Below, in pieces: positions 16,845-26,536 of a stretch of 64,000 bases of DNA (position 1 is its first letter; every line of letters begins with the position of its first letter). The stretch is from MSPOR6 sp964652195 (GTDB lineage Bacteria; Poribacteria; WGA-4E; WGA-3G), in NCBI GenBank assembly GCA_964652195.1, contig CAZZBB010000046.1, positions 77,343-141,342 of the forward strand, given 5' to 3'. Below the pieces are notes generated by a model that saw nothing but the letters and a program-made list of their open reading frames with translations, was not told the origin of the DNA and searched no databases. A program made the translations under genes and the position numbers.

Positions 16845-17762
16845 TTACCATTTCTTCCGAGTTCTAAGATACACCCGTATACAAATTGCTGCTGCATTGA
16901 CGAAGAGAACACTCCCTACAAGTACAATTGCTGTTCCATAAGGTATTATATCGGATACATCTGGAACCTGTGTAGAAATGGTATAAAGATGTAGTGAAAG
17001 TGCCATACACTGGTCAGTTATATTATAAGCAAAAACATTACCTTCAGCAATAGCCTTATAGAATACAGCTCCCGTAAACATGATGGGTGCTGTTTCACCA
17101 GCAGCACGAGAAACTTGTAGAATTACACCCGTCAAGATTCCACTGATAGAATTGGGTAGAACAATTCCTCGTATGGTTTGCCAACGGGTTGCACCTAAAT
17201 TCCAACATGCTTCTCTGAAGGACATTGGTACAGCATTTAATGCTTCCTTCGTACTTGCAATAATTACTGGGAGGGTCATAATTGCTAATGTGAGGGAAGC
17301 CGCCAAAATAGATTCACCAAGTCCAGCGAAGAGTACAAACGCTCCTACTCCAAATAATGCATGTACTATACTTGGAACACCCGCAAGATTCACTACTGCC
17401 AAATTCACTATTCGAGTGAACCAATTATCCCTTGCATACTCATTTAGGTATACTGCAGAAAAGACGCCAATAGGTGCAGCAACCAATAGAGATACTACAA
17501 CCAAATAAATTGTACCTAATAACGGTGCCCATACCCCACCACCCCGCATATTGTCTTTTGGATTTGTGAAGAAAAATTCGAATGACAGACCTGGATATGC
17601 TTTATAAAAAAGATACCCAATTATTAGAAGTAGTGGAAGTATCATCAAACAGGTCATTATCAGGAAGAAAATCTTCACACCATTTTCGATGTATCTGTTA
17701 CGTCTACCTATTTGAGATTCGGTAAACATTAATTCTGGTGATATGTCGGTATTTACATCCAT
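16845..17762 (-). CDS. pstA: Phosphate ABC transporter permease PstA
   Basis: 305-residue inner-membrane subunit of the Pst importer. It shows six membrane segments, the PstA pattern GGGVWAPLLGTIYL, YLNEYARD, the LAGVPSIVHALFGVGAF block, the coupling loop EACWNLGATRWQTIRGIVLP, and the conserved R-x-x-G-E-T-A (SRAAGETAPI). All are consensus, unlike the third permease of the operon. The start at 17762 lies 21 bases after the pstC stop. With PstC it should form the transmembrane channel that takes phosphate from PstS. Confidence 0.95.
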   Translation of the reverse strand: MDVNTDISPELMFTESQIGRRNRYIENGVKIFFLIMTCLMILPLLLIIGYLFYKAYPGLSFEFFFTNPKDNMRGGGVWAPLLGTIYLVVVSLLVAAPIGVFSAVYLNEYARDNWFTRIVNLAVVNLAGVPSIVHALFGVGAFVLFAGLGESILAASLTLAIMTLPVIIASTKEALNAVPMSFREACWNLGATRWQTIRGIVLPNSISGILTGVILQVSRAAGETAPIMFTGAVFYKAIAEGNVFAYNITDQCMALSLHLYTISTQVPDVSDIIPYGTAIVLVGSVLFVNAAAICIRVYLRTRKKW

Positions 17763-17783
17763 AATTTACTTCATTCTCTGAGT

Positions 17784-18686
17784 TCAACTTTGACGTATCC
17801 CTTTGATAACTAAATCTGCTATTAAATTCACAATGAATGTGATGGTGAATAGAAGGATACCGATGATGAATAGTACTTGATAATGTTCTCCCCCTCTCGC
17901 TACCTCTCCTAATTCAGCAGCAATCGTAGCAGTCAGTGTCCGAATCCAAGATAACGGATTTGTCGGAATATTCACTGAATGACCTGTCGCCATTAATACT
18001 GCCATTGTTTCACCGATAGATCTGGCTGCTCCAAGTAAGACAGCTGCCAATAACCCATTCTTGGCAGCAGGTAATAACACACGGTAGATGACCTGCCATT
18101 TCGTTGCACCAAGTGCCTCGGCCGCTTCACGATAGGAGTCGGGTACCGCTTTTAAAGAATCTTCTGCGATTGACACTATGATCGGAACACTCATTAACGC
18201 AAGCATGATGCTACCGTTGAGCATAGTCAAACCTATTGGAGCATTAAATACTTGGATAATGAGTTGATTCATCAGGGTTAAACCGATGAAACCCCAGACA
18301 ACAGAAGGAATTGCAGCAAGCAATTCTATAACTATTTTGAATGTCTCTCTTAATTTCGGTGAACAGAATTCTGAGACAAAAATAGCAGCACCAAGTCCAA
18401 ATGGAACTGCAATTAACATCGCTAAGGCAGTTACACTCAATGTACCCAAGATTAAAGCTAAAGTACCATACCTTTTGTTGTTTAGGGATGTCGGATACCA
18501 TTCTTCACTTGTTAAAAACTCCCAAAGATTCAATCCATTAAATAGAAAACTTGCACCCTCTTTAAATACAAAGAAAAAAATTCCAAAAACAAATATTATC
18601 GAACTTAAACCACAGAGTCGAATGAAAAGTTCTATGACTTTTTCAGATATTGCTCGGTTGGTAATTCTATTAGGTTGTTTACTCAT
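17784..18686 (-). CDS. pstC: Phosphate ABC transporter permease PstC
   Basis: 300-residue inner-membrane subunit. PstC features in order: FKEGASFLFNG and EEWYPTS in the first periplasmic part, YGTLALILGTLSVT, IELLAAIPSVVWGFIGL, the coupling loop EAAEALGATKWQVIYRVLLP, and ARSIGETMAV with the conserved R-x-x-G-E. The length is normal. It is the second gene of the operon, 54 bases after pstS and 21 before pstA. Confidence 0.95.
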   Translation of the reverse strand: MSKQPNRITNRAISEKVIELFIRLCGLSSIIFVFGIFFFVFKEGASFLFNGLNLWEFLTSEEWYPTSLNNKRYGTLALILGTLSVTALAMLIAVPFGLGAAIFVSEFCSPKLRETFKIVIELLAAIPSVVWGFIGLTLMNQLIIQVFNAPIGLTMLNGSIMLALMSVPIIVSIAEDSLKAVPDSYREAAEALGATKWQVIYRVLLPAAKNGLLAAVLLGAARSIGETMAVLMATGHSVNIPTNPLSWIRTLTATIAAELGEVARGGEHYQVLFIIGILLFTITFIVNLIADLVIKGIRQS

Positions 18687-18740
18687 TAAGATTTAACTAT
18701 TGAGATCAATTATGTTTTATAGGTAGATTAGCAGTGGTTA

Positions 18741-19655
18741 TTAATTCTTTGTTAAAGGCACAAATCCAAGTTTTTCAACTATTTTTTGACCATCCTCAGA
18801 CAAGATCCAATCAAGATATACCTTCGATGCTCCTTCTGGAACACCAAGGGAATACATATATAATGGTCGTGCGATAGGATATGTTTTGGCAATTACATTG
18901 TCAAGGTTTGGAGCATAATAGAGGGAATTCTCGTCTATGGCAACTTTCAACATTTTCACATGTTCGGTGGCATATCCCATCCCGCTATAACCGATAGCAC
19001 AAGGTGTGCGTCCGACTACCTCCACAACATCTTTTGATCCGTGTAAGTCCAATGAACCTAATTCAAAATCACGGTGTTCACCTAAAAGTGCTTCTCTAAA
19101 ATAAAAAAATGTACCAGAGTTGGATTGCCGACTTATACGTATGATCTTATCACTTTTACATTCAGAATTTGCTACACCGAGTTGCTTCCACTTCGTAATA
19201 TCCCCATCTTCTCCATAAATCTCAGCGAGTTGTGGTATTGTAACTTGTGAGAGTGGATTATCTTTATGCACATATACAGCCAATGCATCATAACCGACAA
19301 TATATTCTATGGGTTCTTTACCTGTGTTTTCCAATGACAGCTGCTTCTCTTTTTCTTTTATTTGTCTACTGCAGTTAGCAATATCTACTGTTCCGTTGAT
19401 TAATGCTGCAACGCCTGTTCCTGAACCTCCCCCTGCCACTTCAACTGAAATAGTGGAGGATACATCATTAAATTCCTCAGCCCATGCCTGAGCTAAATTT
19501 ACCATTGTATCAGACCCTTTATTTCTGATTATGGAACGTTTTGTGTTTTGTGATCCACTATCACCAACGGAATTTGAAGAGCAACTAATTAAAAAGTTAA
19601 TGCATACAAATACAATCAGATTAATGAAAATGATTAGACTTTTTCTTAGAATCAT
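18741..19655 (-). CDS. pstS: Phosphate-binding lipoprotein PstS
   Basis: 304-residue periplasmic phosphate receptor anchored to a membrane by a lipid. From ATG 19655 it starts with a signal peptide ending in the lipobox LISC (C25). Ligand-binding blocks are visible: NKGSDTMVNLAQAWAEEF, GGGSGTGVAALINGTVDIANCSR, SRQSNSGTFFYFREALL and TPCAIGYSGMGY. An in-frame TTG at 19709 would add 18 residues before the signal peptide and is less likely. It is the first gene of the operon. A TATAAT-like box for the minus strand lies at 19696-19701. A repeat element (19742-19854) occupies the rest of the upstream region, and I cannot identify a Pho box. Confidence 0.94.
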   Translation of the reverse strand: MILRKSLIIFINLIVFVCINFLISCSSNSVGDSGSQNTKRSIIRNKGSDTMVNLAQAWAEEFNDVSSTISVEVAGGGSGTGVAALINGTVDIANCSRQIKEKEKQLSLENTGKEPIEYIVGYDALAVYVHKDNPLSQVTIPQLAEIYGEDGDITKWKQLGVANSECKSDKIIRISRQSNSGTFFYFREALLGEHRDFELGSLDLHGSKDVVEVVGRTPCAIGYSGMGYATEHVKMLKVAIDENSLYYAPNLDNVIAKTYPIARPLYMYSLGVPEGASKVYLDWILSEDGQKIVEKLGFVPLTKN

Positions 19656-19741
19656 ATAGTTCAAATTAAACCTTGAGAGTAATTCTATATATAGTATTAT
19701 AACAAACAATTGTTACGAAAATTAGACAATACTATGCATTT

Positions 19742-19854
19742 ATACAATTTTTGATAGATAATGTCTCACTTTGTAGCATAAACTGTCAGTTTGTGCTACA
19801 TTCCGCTTCATTTTTAACAATAGATAATGGGACAAAAATTAATAGAAATGCTAT
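19742..19854. repeat. ATACCATTTCT-ended MITE, copy A (diverged left end)
   Basis: A 113-base unit that aligns along its length with copies at 26417 and 27531, including the shared core GTAGCATAAACTG and the tail AATGGGACAAAAATTAA. Its left end (ATACAATTTTT) has drifted from the inverted-repeat consensus, while the right end reads AGAAATGCTAT. It lies between pstS and the WD40 gene, which point away from each other. Confidence 0.75.
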
Positions 19855-20064
19855 TACCTGAGAGAAATGCTATGACATCGGACGTACAAGGTTCCCCTCC
19901 AACAGGAGAGATGAGATAGTTAATGCCAAAATATTTTCATACCCCTTTCATAGCAATTTATGATATGATTTCATGAATGTTGGAAAACGGATATGGTATC
20001 ACTTACCAACCACCAAATTTTAGTAAGCACAGATACACTTGAGTTGATTAAAGGCACTTAACAC

Positions 20065-21804
20065 ATGAAAATCACAAAATACCTCCTTATGATTTGGCTT
20101 TTCGCCTCAACTCTGTTTAGCCTGAACCTCTTTGCTCAAGATTATAACAGATGGAAACTCCCTGAAGGTGCAAAACTTCGGATTGGAAAGGGAAATCTAA
20201 ATGACATAAAATTCACACCAGACGGCAATCGTGTTGCAGTCGCAACAGATATTGGAATCTGGATATACGATGCACACACGCGAAGAGAACTCGCGCTTCT
20301 CACGGGTCATACAGCGAGGGTGACAGCAATAGACTTTCCTGCAGATGGTAGTTTTCTCGCGAGTTGCAGTTTTGATGGAACAGTCCGATTGTGGAACATA
20401 GACACAGGGGAACAAACCGCTGTATTCACTGGACATAGAGGTTCAATTGAAAGCATCGCCGTGTCACCTGATGGGAAAACCGTCGTCAGTGGAGGAACCT
20501 ATGATACAACTATCATCCTTTGGGATGTAGAAACAGGCAATCAAATTAAGCGGCACTCCAAATACCGGGATAATCTGTTTCGTCGATTGAAGATATACTT
20601 TGACAGATCAATTACTCTGCCAGGTTCGAATGCGATTGACGCATTGGCTTTTTCACCTGATGGTATAACCTTTGCAAGTGGACATCGAGATGGTACTCTG
20701 CGATTATGGGAGGCAGAAACTGGGCGAAAACTTTCAACGGTGGGAGACCACAAAAGTGTTGTTATAGATGGTTTAGCATTCTCATCCGATGGAAAAAAGT
20801 TAGTAAGTTGTACAAGGACACAAGAAATTCTGCTACACACTTTCCAAAATGGTAAACACAAGTCGCGCCATTTTCATTATGTTCCCTTTCCCCAGGATTT
20901 AATATTTTCTCCCGATGGGAACGACCTTTTCGGTATTGGTTATATGGATGGAGACTCTATCGGACGGCAACCTTATATACACAAATGGAATGTAAATACT
21001 GGTGGTCTGTTAAAGTCCACTCCTACACCACACACATATCAAATAAAATCCTTGGCAAGCTCACCTGATGGAAGCACGCTTTTGTCTGGGGGTTGGGGAG
21101 ATACAATTGTATCTTGGAATCCAGGAACTTTAGAACATTCAATATTTACAACAGGGCATGCCACAGTAGGTAATACATTACAATTTTCACCTGATGGAAA
21201 AATACTTAACACTATAAGTGGTAAAGACAATCTTAAGTTTCTGGATACAGAGACGGGTGCTGAAATTTCTGCACCTCAGCAAAGAAGTAATTCCACAAAA
21301 CAAAAATCAAAAACTTCTCAACGTCGTATTTCTGCAGAATATATAAAAAAACGGACAGCTATTCGTATTTTTGTTATTGAAACAGGTACAGATATGTACC
21401 ATATTACTGGACATAAGGATATTATTTGGCATTATAGTTTTTCACCTGACAGGGAAATGCTTGCTACAACAAGTAAAGACATGACAATTCGCTTGTGGGA
21501 GGTATCCACTGGTAAGGAATTACTTATGATTCCCACCTATTCAAGATGGGCTACTGCTATAACCTTTTCCCTTGATGGAAAAACACTTGCAGGGGGTGGT
21601 GTGTATGATCGTGCACAAAAAAGTCTCAGTCTAATTCATGTGTGGGAAGTTCCGAGTGGACGTATATTGAGAACTCTCCCTGGACACACAGAAGGTGTTA
21701 AGGCTTTACGTTATTCACCTGATGGTAAAACCTTGGCAAGTTGCAGTGGGGATGGGACGATCCTTCTTTGGGACTGGGAAGAAATTAATCAGTCTGATAA
21801 ATAA
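20065..21804 (+). CDS. Exported WD40-repeat beta-propeller protein
   Basis: 579 residues. A signal peptide (residues 1-25, ending LNLFAQ) is followed by about a dozen WD40 units. Typical blocks are FTPDGNRVAVATD, LASCSFDGTVRLWNIDTGEQ, FSPDGITFASGHRDGTLRLWE and YSPDGKTLASCSGDGTILLWDWE. Near residues 405-430 a basic, Ser-rich linker breaks the pattern, so two propellers are likely. The role is probably protein binding in the periplasm or outside the cell; no catalytic domain is seen. It stands alone between the divergent pst operon and the convergent phosphatase gene. The ribosome binding site is weak. Confidence 0.88.
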   Translation: MKITKYLLMIWLFASTLFSLNLFAQDYNRWKLPEGAKLRIGKGNLNDIKFTPDGNRVAVATDIGIWIYDAHTRRELALLTGHTARVTAIDFPADGSFLASCSFDGTVRLWNIDTGEQTAVFTGHRGSIESIAVSPDGKTVVSGGTYDTTIILWDVETGNQIKRHSKYRDNLFRRLKIYFDRSITLPGSNAIDALAFSPDGITFASGHRDGTLRLWEAETGRKLSTVGDHKSVVIDGLAFSSDGKKLVSCTRTQEILLHTFQNGKHKSRHFHYVPFPQDLIFSPDGNDLFGIGYMDGDSIGRQPYIHKWNVNTGGLLKSTPTPHTYQIKSLASSPDGSTLLSGGWGDTIVSWNPGTLEHSIFTTGHATVGNTLQFSPDGKILNTISGKDNLKFLDTETGAEISAPQQRSNSTKQKSKTSQRRISAEYIKKRTAIRIFVIETGTDMYHITGHKDIIWHYSFSPDREMLATTSKDMTIRLWEVSTGKELLMIPTYSRWATAITFSLDGKTLAGGGVYDRAQKSLSLIHVWEVPSGRILRTLPGHTEGVKALRYSPDGKTLASCSGDGTILLWDWEEINQSDK

Positions 21805-21968
21805 CCTTTAAGTTCACCTAATACCACCGTCACATATCCCCCGCAGGCATCGTAAAACAGTGGCGTAACCCTCCATCAACAGATGTAACTTGATGTAATT
21901 CCATGGTAAAAAAATACGAAAACTGTCCAAACTATAGTATAGGGTACAATACTATCTAAAATAGTATC

Positions 21969-23921
21969 TTATCGAATTGTTGTTAAATCAAGTATACTAT
22001 CTAAGAGTTGACTATTGTCATTATATACTTCCAAACCGATCTGTTTCTTATCTACAGAAAATAAACAGAAATGTTTATCAATAGTAAATGCCTTTACATG
22101 TTCTACCCAAGGCACGGATTTATCTTGAACATAATAAGGTGCACCACAACCACCGCTGATAATTTGCCATACGGGATATTCAAAATCTGGATTGAGTGAT
22201 GAATCAATCAATGTTCTGCTATAGTTGTGTTCATCTCCACATAAAACGCCTAAGACTTTAGATTTACTGGATACGACCTTCCAAAACCTATTCCGCATGT
22301 CTATTACATCCCCAAAAGGAACTTCTTTATTGTTGTAGCCACCAAGTTCACCTTGTCCAGGTGTTCCCCAATACATTGCATCTTTTACATGTCCACCATT
22401 TGGAAATGGAGGTTCGTGCAGTATGATAAATATCCAGTCAATTTTTGAATCGTTTTGTGCTGCCTCTAATTCCTTTTTCAACCAATCCATTTGGTTATTC
22501 ATCAAATAACCTTCCCTGTTTCCACCAAATACTTTCAGAGCAAGATTTATCGCATCTTTATCCTGTGATTTTTGCCCATATTTGCTTTGACTCCTATAGC
22601 CAGTTGTCCAATAATTGCTATTAAGAGATATAAAATGAATCCTACCATAGTTAAAGGAATAGACATTCTCTTTATAGGTTGGACCACTATCCTTACCTGC
22701 AGTGTTTGGACTCCATTTATTCTCAGGATTTGGAATACCGTGTCCATAGATACTACCAATCGGATTTACGAATTCTTTGGCAAAAATACTTTCAGCACTA
22801 TCATCACCAACTGTACCAGCGAATTGTATAAAATTCTCATTCTGTTTCATACCTACAGTTTTAACTGTGTAATAGGTTCCAACTTGCTCATGATTCCCAA
22901 TGGATTCATAGAAAGGGATTAGGGCTCCAACAGGTTGGATTGTACGTTTCCAAGTTTTTAGTTGTGATGTATAGTCCCATATATCGGATGTATACCCGTT
23001 GATTAAATCCCCTCCAAAACAAACAAAATCAGCTTTCTTAGTATAGAGTTCTATAGCAAATCGTCCTAAATCTTTTGCGTTAACCCCATTTTGAGCGCGT
23101 TCTCCACCTCCTACACCTGCACGTGAATCGGACATAAAACCAAACTTGAATGTGGCTGCATTCCCCGGTATTGGGGCAGTCTTGAACGGATATGTACTGG
23201 AAAACTCGTCAGTATAAATTTGATAGAAATAGGTTGTATCAGGTTGAAGATTCGCCACAGTTACCTCATGCTGTGTACTATCATTTTTTGATGAGAAACT
23301 CTCTTTTTCAGTTAGGGTATTAGACTTATCCTGAGTATACACCCTAACGATTCCTTCAGTAGGTTTATCTGTTTCCCACGATATAACCACTGAGTTTTGA
23401 GTTACAAGATCAACGAACGGACCTTCAGTGACAGTTGTAAGAGTGGTGTATGTTCCAGTCTTTGGTTCTCCTATCCTTTTATAACGTAGTCTACGATCAT
23501 ACGCTCGTGTTGTATTGACGCGAGAATCAAACACCTCAATTCTATAAACTATAGTACCACCATTCCCTTCAATCAGACCAGTATCGTAATGAACATCTTC
23601 AAGTTTAGATACGTCAATCTTAATTTGATGTTCCGTTTTCTTTTCATCAATATGTACACCCAAAGCACTCTTTCGATATCGGGGTGTTGTCAAAAAACCT
23701 TCTGTGTGTGGAACACCGTAGTAGACAACACTGGTGGGTGCATCAATAACAGTTTCAAATTCAATTATCACAGATGATCCTTCAAAACCGACAACATTGG
23801 GTTCATTTGATAACAGCATGTCAGGACGATAGTCCATTGTTGTAGTAGTTATTGCCTCAGCAGAAACAGATGTTATAATAATCATCAACATGAACATTAG
23901 AGATTTATAATTGTAATTCAT
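21969..23921 (-). CDS. Exported purple-acid-phosphatase-like metallophosphoesterase
   Basis: 650 residues. A signal peptide (1-22) is followed by two beta-sandwich regions; the second (about 155-250) is fibronectin-like with SVVISWETDKPTEG and LQPDTTYFYQI, the N-terminal domain of purple acid phosphatases. The calcineurin-like catalytic domain follows with D265 (MSDSR), GGD (303-305), GNHE (342-345), H502 (LHEPP) and CGDEHNY (561-567). Two ligand positions differ from textbook motifs: DSR for DxH, and GDEH for GHxH, so one metal ligand may be supplied differently. Likely role: release of phosphate from organic esters outside the cytoplasm, which would feed the nearby Pst importer. The start at 23921 has GGTAGG upstream. 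Confidence 0.85.
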   Translation of the reverse strand: MNYNYKSLMFMLMIIITSVSAEAITTTTMDYRPDMLLSNEPNVVGFEGSSVIIEFETVIDAPTSVVYYGVPHTEGFLTTPRYRKSALGVHIDEKKTEHQIKIDVSKLEDVHYDTGLIEGNGGTIVYRIEVFDSRVNTTRAYDRRLRYKRIGEPKTGTYTTLTTVTEGPFVDLVTQNSVVISWETDKPTEGIVRVYTQDKSNTLTEKESFSSKNDSTQHEVTVANLQPDTTYFYQIYTDEFSSTYPFKTAPIPGNAATFKFGFMSDSRAGVGGGERAQNGVNAKDLGRFAIELYTKKADFVCFGGDLINGYTSDIWDYTSQLKTWKRTIQPVGALIPFYESIGNHEQVGTYYTVKTVGMKQNENFIQFAGTVGDDSAESIFAKEFVNPIGSIYGHGIPNPENKWSPNTAGKDSGPTYKENVYSFNYGRIHFISLNSNYWTTGYRSQSKYGQKSQDKDAINLALKVFGGNREGYLMNNQMDWLKKELEAAQNDSKIDWIFIILHEPPFPNGGHVKDAMYWGTPGQGELGGYNNKEVPFGDVIDMRNRFWKVVSSKSKVLGVLCGDEHNYSRTLIDSSLNPDFEYPVWQIISGGCGAPYYVQDKSVPWVEHVKAFTIDKHFCLFSVDKKQIGLEVYNDNSQLLDSILDLTTIR

Positions 23922-24112
23922 TCATTTACCTACCATAATATTTTGTAGAATATTCTACATGATTTCTAATAATTAAACTATACTATATTTTGGATAAAAA
24001 GAATAAGAAATGAAGCAAATCTAATTGGTAACAAACAGTCATGTGAATTCTTTTGTATGGCATATCCAACTATGGTAGAATGTGTTGAGACATGCATTTG
24101 AGGAGAAGAATA

Positions 24113-25636
24113 GTGGAAACGAATTACAACCAACTAAAAACTCGATTAATTGAGGTAAATGACATTCAAGCTGCGGCAGGTCTACTCCATTGGGATCAAT
24201 CTACTTATATGCCACCTGGGGGTGCGGCTGCACGCGCCCGACAGTCTGCAACGTTAAGACGATTAGCTCATGAGAAGTTTACGGATCCCACAATAGGAAA
24301 ACTACTTGATGATTTAATTCCTTACGAACAAAGCCTTGATTATAGTTCAGATGAAGCCAGTTTACTACGGCTTACACGTAGACAGTATGAGAGAGCGATT
24401 AAGATTCCATCCGATTTTTTAGCTGAAGTCGCAACACATACATCTGAATCCTATCAGGTATGGACTGAAGCACGTCCTGCGAATGATTTTGAAAGGGTAC
24501 GACCCTACCTTGAAAAAACGCTGGAATATAGTCGCCAATCTGCCAATTTCTTCCCAGGATATGACCACATTGCTGACCCATTAATTGAACCCAGAGATTA
24601 TGGCATGAAAGCAGCGGATGTGAAAAGGGTTTTTACAGAATTACGTGAACAACTGGTTCCGATTGCATCGTCAATTACTTCACAACCACCAGCAGATGAC
24701 ACATGTTTGCACAAAATGTACCCCGAAGAAAAACAGTTGTCATTCGGTTTAGATATTGCAACGAAATTTGGGTATGATTTAAATCGAGGACGGTCAGATA
24801 AAACACACCATCCATTCATGACCAAATTCTCCTTAGGAGATGTCCGCATTACGACACGATCTAAAGAGGACAGTTTGGGGGAAGCGATGTTCTGTACAAT
24901 GCATGAAACTGGACACGCATTATATGAACAAGGGATTCGTATGGATTTTGAAGGAACACCTTTGGCAAGAGGAACTTCAGCTGGTGTTCATGAAAGTCAA
25001 TCCAGACTCTGGGAAAACATTGTTGGAAGAAGTAAGGGTTTCTGGAAATGTTTTTATCCACAGTTACAACAGTTATTTCCAGACCAACTAAATGATGTGT
25101 CTCTTGATACATTCTATCGTGCAATTAATAAGGTAGAACGTTCACTTATCCGGACGGAAGCTGACGAAGTGACCTACAATCTACATGTCATGTTACGCTT
25201 TGATTTTGAACTGGCACTGTTGGAGGGAGAGATGGAAATCAAAGATCTACCTGATGCTTGGAGAGAACGATTTGAAGCAGATTTTGGTATCGCTCCTCCT
25301 GATGACAAGGATGGTGTGCTGCAGGATGTACATTGGTATTATAATCTCATTGGTGGAGGATTTCAAGGTTATACATTAGGGAATATCTTAGGGGCACAAT
25401 TTTATGCAACAGCGTTGGAAACAAATCCTGAAATTCCAAATGAAATTGAGAATGGGGAATTCCAGACACTTCACAATTGGTTAATTGATAATGTTTATCA
25501 ACATGGATCAAAATTTACTGCTCCAGAGATTATCGAACGGGCAACAGGGAAGTCTATGACAATTGAACCTTATATGAAATACCTAAGAACAAAGTATGGT
25601 GAATTGTATTCTCTGGATTCATTAGTTGAAGATTAA
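24113..25636 (+). CDS. M32-family metallocarboxypeptidase
   Basis: 507-residue zinc carboxypeptidase of the Taq/Pfu type, cytoplasmic, removing C-terminal residues from peptides. The zinc motif HETGH is at residues 264-268 (HExxH). Family blocks are also visible: AAGLLHWDQSTYMPPGGAAARA near the N-terminus, DVRITTR before the zinc motif, GVHESQSRLWEN after it, and a YNLIGGGFQGYTLGNI block near the C-terminus. The start is GTG 24113, because GAGGAG lies 8 bases upstream; an in-frame ATG at 24092 is upstream of that site. The length matches the family (about 500). Confidence 0.95.
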   Translation: METNYNQLKTRLIEVNDIQAAAGLLHWDQSTYMPPGGAAARARQSATLRRLAHEKFTDPTIGKLLDDLIPYEQSLDYSSDEASLLRLTRRQYERAIKIPSDFLAEVATHTSESYQVWTEARPANDFERVRPYLEKTLEYSRQSANFFPGYDHIADPLIEPRDYGMKAADVKRVFTELREQLVPIASSITSQPPADDTCLHKMYPEEKQLSFGLDIATKFGYDLNRGRSDKTHHPFMTKFSLGDVRITTRSKEDSLGEAMFCTMHETGHALYEQGIRMDFEGTPLARGTSAGVHESQSRLWENIVGRSKGFWKCFYPQLQQLFPDQLNDVSLDTFYRAINKVERSLIRTEADEVTYNLHVMLRFDFELALLEGEMEIKDLPDAWRERFEADFGIAPPDDKDGVLQDVHWYYNLIGGGFQGYTLGNILGAQFYATALETNPEIPNEIENGEFQTLHNWLIDNVYQHGSKFTAPEIIERATGKSMTIEPYMKYLRTKYGELYSLDSLVED

Positions 25637-25738
25637 ATCTTGTCATCATAATATCCTGTCTATCGTTCAATGGTATTAAATTCACGCCTATTTTATACCA
25701 TTGACTTCTGATGAATCATGAGTCATGTAATCCCTATT

Positions 25739-25872
25739 TATAGTCAACATTGAAAATAATACAAATTCTCTGTAGGAGCGATCTCCGAATCGCGATTTAA
25801 CTCAGTGATAATCGGGAATCGGAGTTCCCTCCTACATACCAAAATGTTCCATTAATTCAAAAGTTTACTATA
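25739..25872. repeat. TATAGT-ended MITE with a different core
   Basis: Left end TATAGTCAAC and right end TTTACTATA are imperfect inverted repeats. The right 30 bases match those of the elements at 53319 and 57729 almost exactly. The core is an imperfect palindrome at 25771-25836 that starts TGTAGGAGCGAT and ends CCCTCCTACA. It lies directly before the lipoprotein gene. Confidence 0.65.
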
Positions 25873-25896
25873 AAAAAAAATGCTAAGGTTACAGTT

Positions 25897-26409
25897 ATGA
25901 AGATTCTACAGAACATACCCATACTAATATTCATTTTGCTTACAGTCGGGTGTGGGAAGGTTAGACTTACTCAGATTTCCAAAAGTACTGATGCATTACA
26001 ACTCTCAGACAAGCAAAAGGATATAATCCATCCAAAATTGAAGTTAATACAGGATGTATTAGATGATTACGATTTTGAAAAAAGACAGTTTGAGTCTGAT
26101 TTAAGAGAGTACCGTATCATGACCCAAGATAGACAACTTTACCGTTATGATGGTGGTCTTAGCACTGCTCAAAGACAACGAAGACTTTCGAATGTACGTA
26201 TAAAGGTAAGGAAGTTCCTTACACATAGGAATGTCCTCTTAAAAGAGATAGGAAAATTACTACAAGAAATTACAAATGAGCTATCAGAAGAACAACGGAT
26301 TGTTTTTAATAATTTGGAAATGCCTGAATTGGATATACCACGAAGTTTAAGGAGGGATCCCACTTCGGATTTCCGGTATATCCCAAGGAATCCATTAGGG
26401 ATAAGATGA
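25897..26409 (+). CDS. Small helical lipoprotein
   Basis: 170 residues with a lipoprotein signal peptide ending in LTVGC (C19). The mature part is charged and mostly helical, with a long middle helix rich in Arg, Lys and Gln (residues 95-135) and a LSEEQRIVFNNLEMPEL segment of the kind seen in Spy/CpxP-like periplasmic proteins, though I cannot assign it to that family. It has no obvious partner: the next gene is on the opposite strand. Function unknown. Confidence 0.6.
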   Translation: MKILQNIPILIFILLTVGCGKVRLTQISKSTDALQLSDKQKDIIHPKLKLIQDVLDDYDFEKRQFESDLREYRIMTQDRQLYRYDGGLSTAQRQRRLSNVRIKVRKFLTHRNVLLKEIGKLLQEITNELSEEQRIVFNNLEMPELDIPRSLRRDPTSDFRYIPRNPLGIR

Positions 26410-26416
26410 TATGGTA

Positions 26417-26528
26417 ATACCATTTCTGATATATAAAGTCTCTCTTTGTAGCATAAACTGTTAGTTTGTGCCACATTCCCCTTCATTTCTAACAATAGGT
26501 AATGGGACAAAAATTAAAAGAATGGTAT
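26417..26528. repeat. ATACCATTTCT-ended MITE, copy B
   Basis: A 112-base unit with left end ATACCATTTCT and right end AGAATGGTAT, a near-perfect inverted repeat. It is about 90% like copy C by eye and in the same orientation. It ends 8 bases from the stop of the nucleoside hydrolase gene. Confidence 0.85.
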
Positions 26529-26536
26529 AAGAATGA

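Noticed and set aside
19742..19854. Pho box upstream of pstS (CTGTCAG)
   Set aside because: The match lies inside a dispersed repeat and the same core occurs near unrelated genes; only one half-site is seen.
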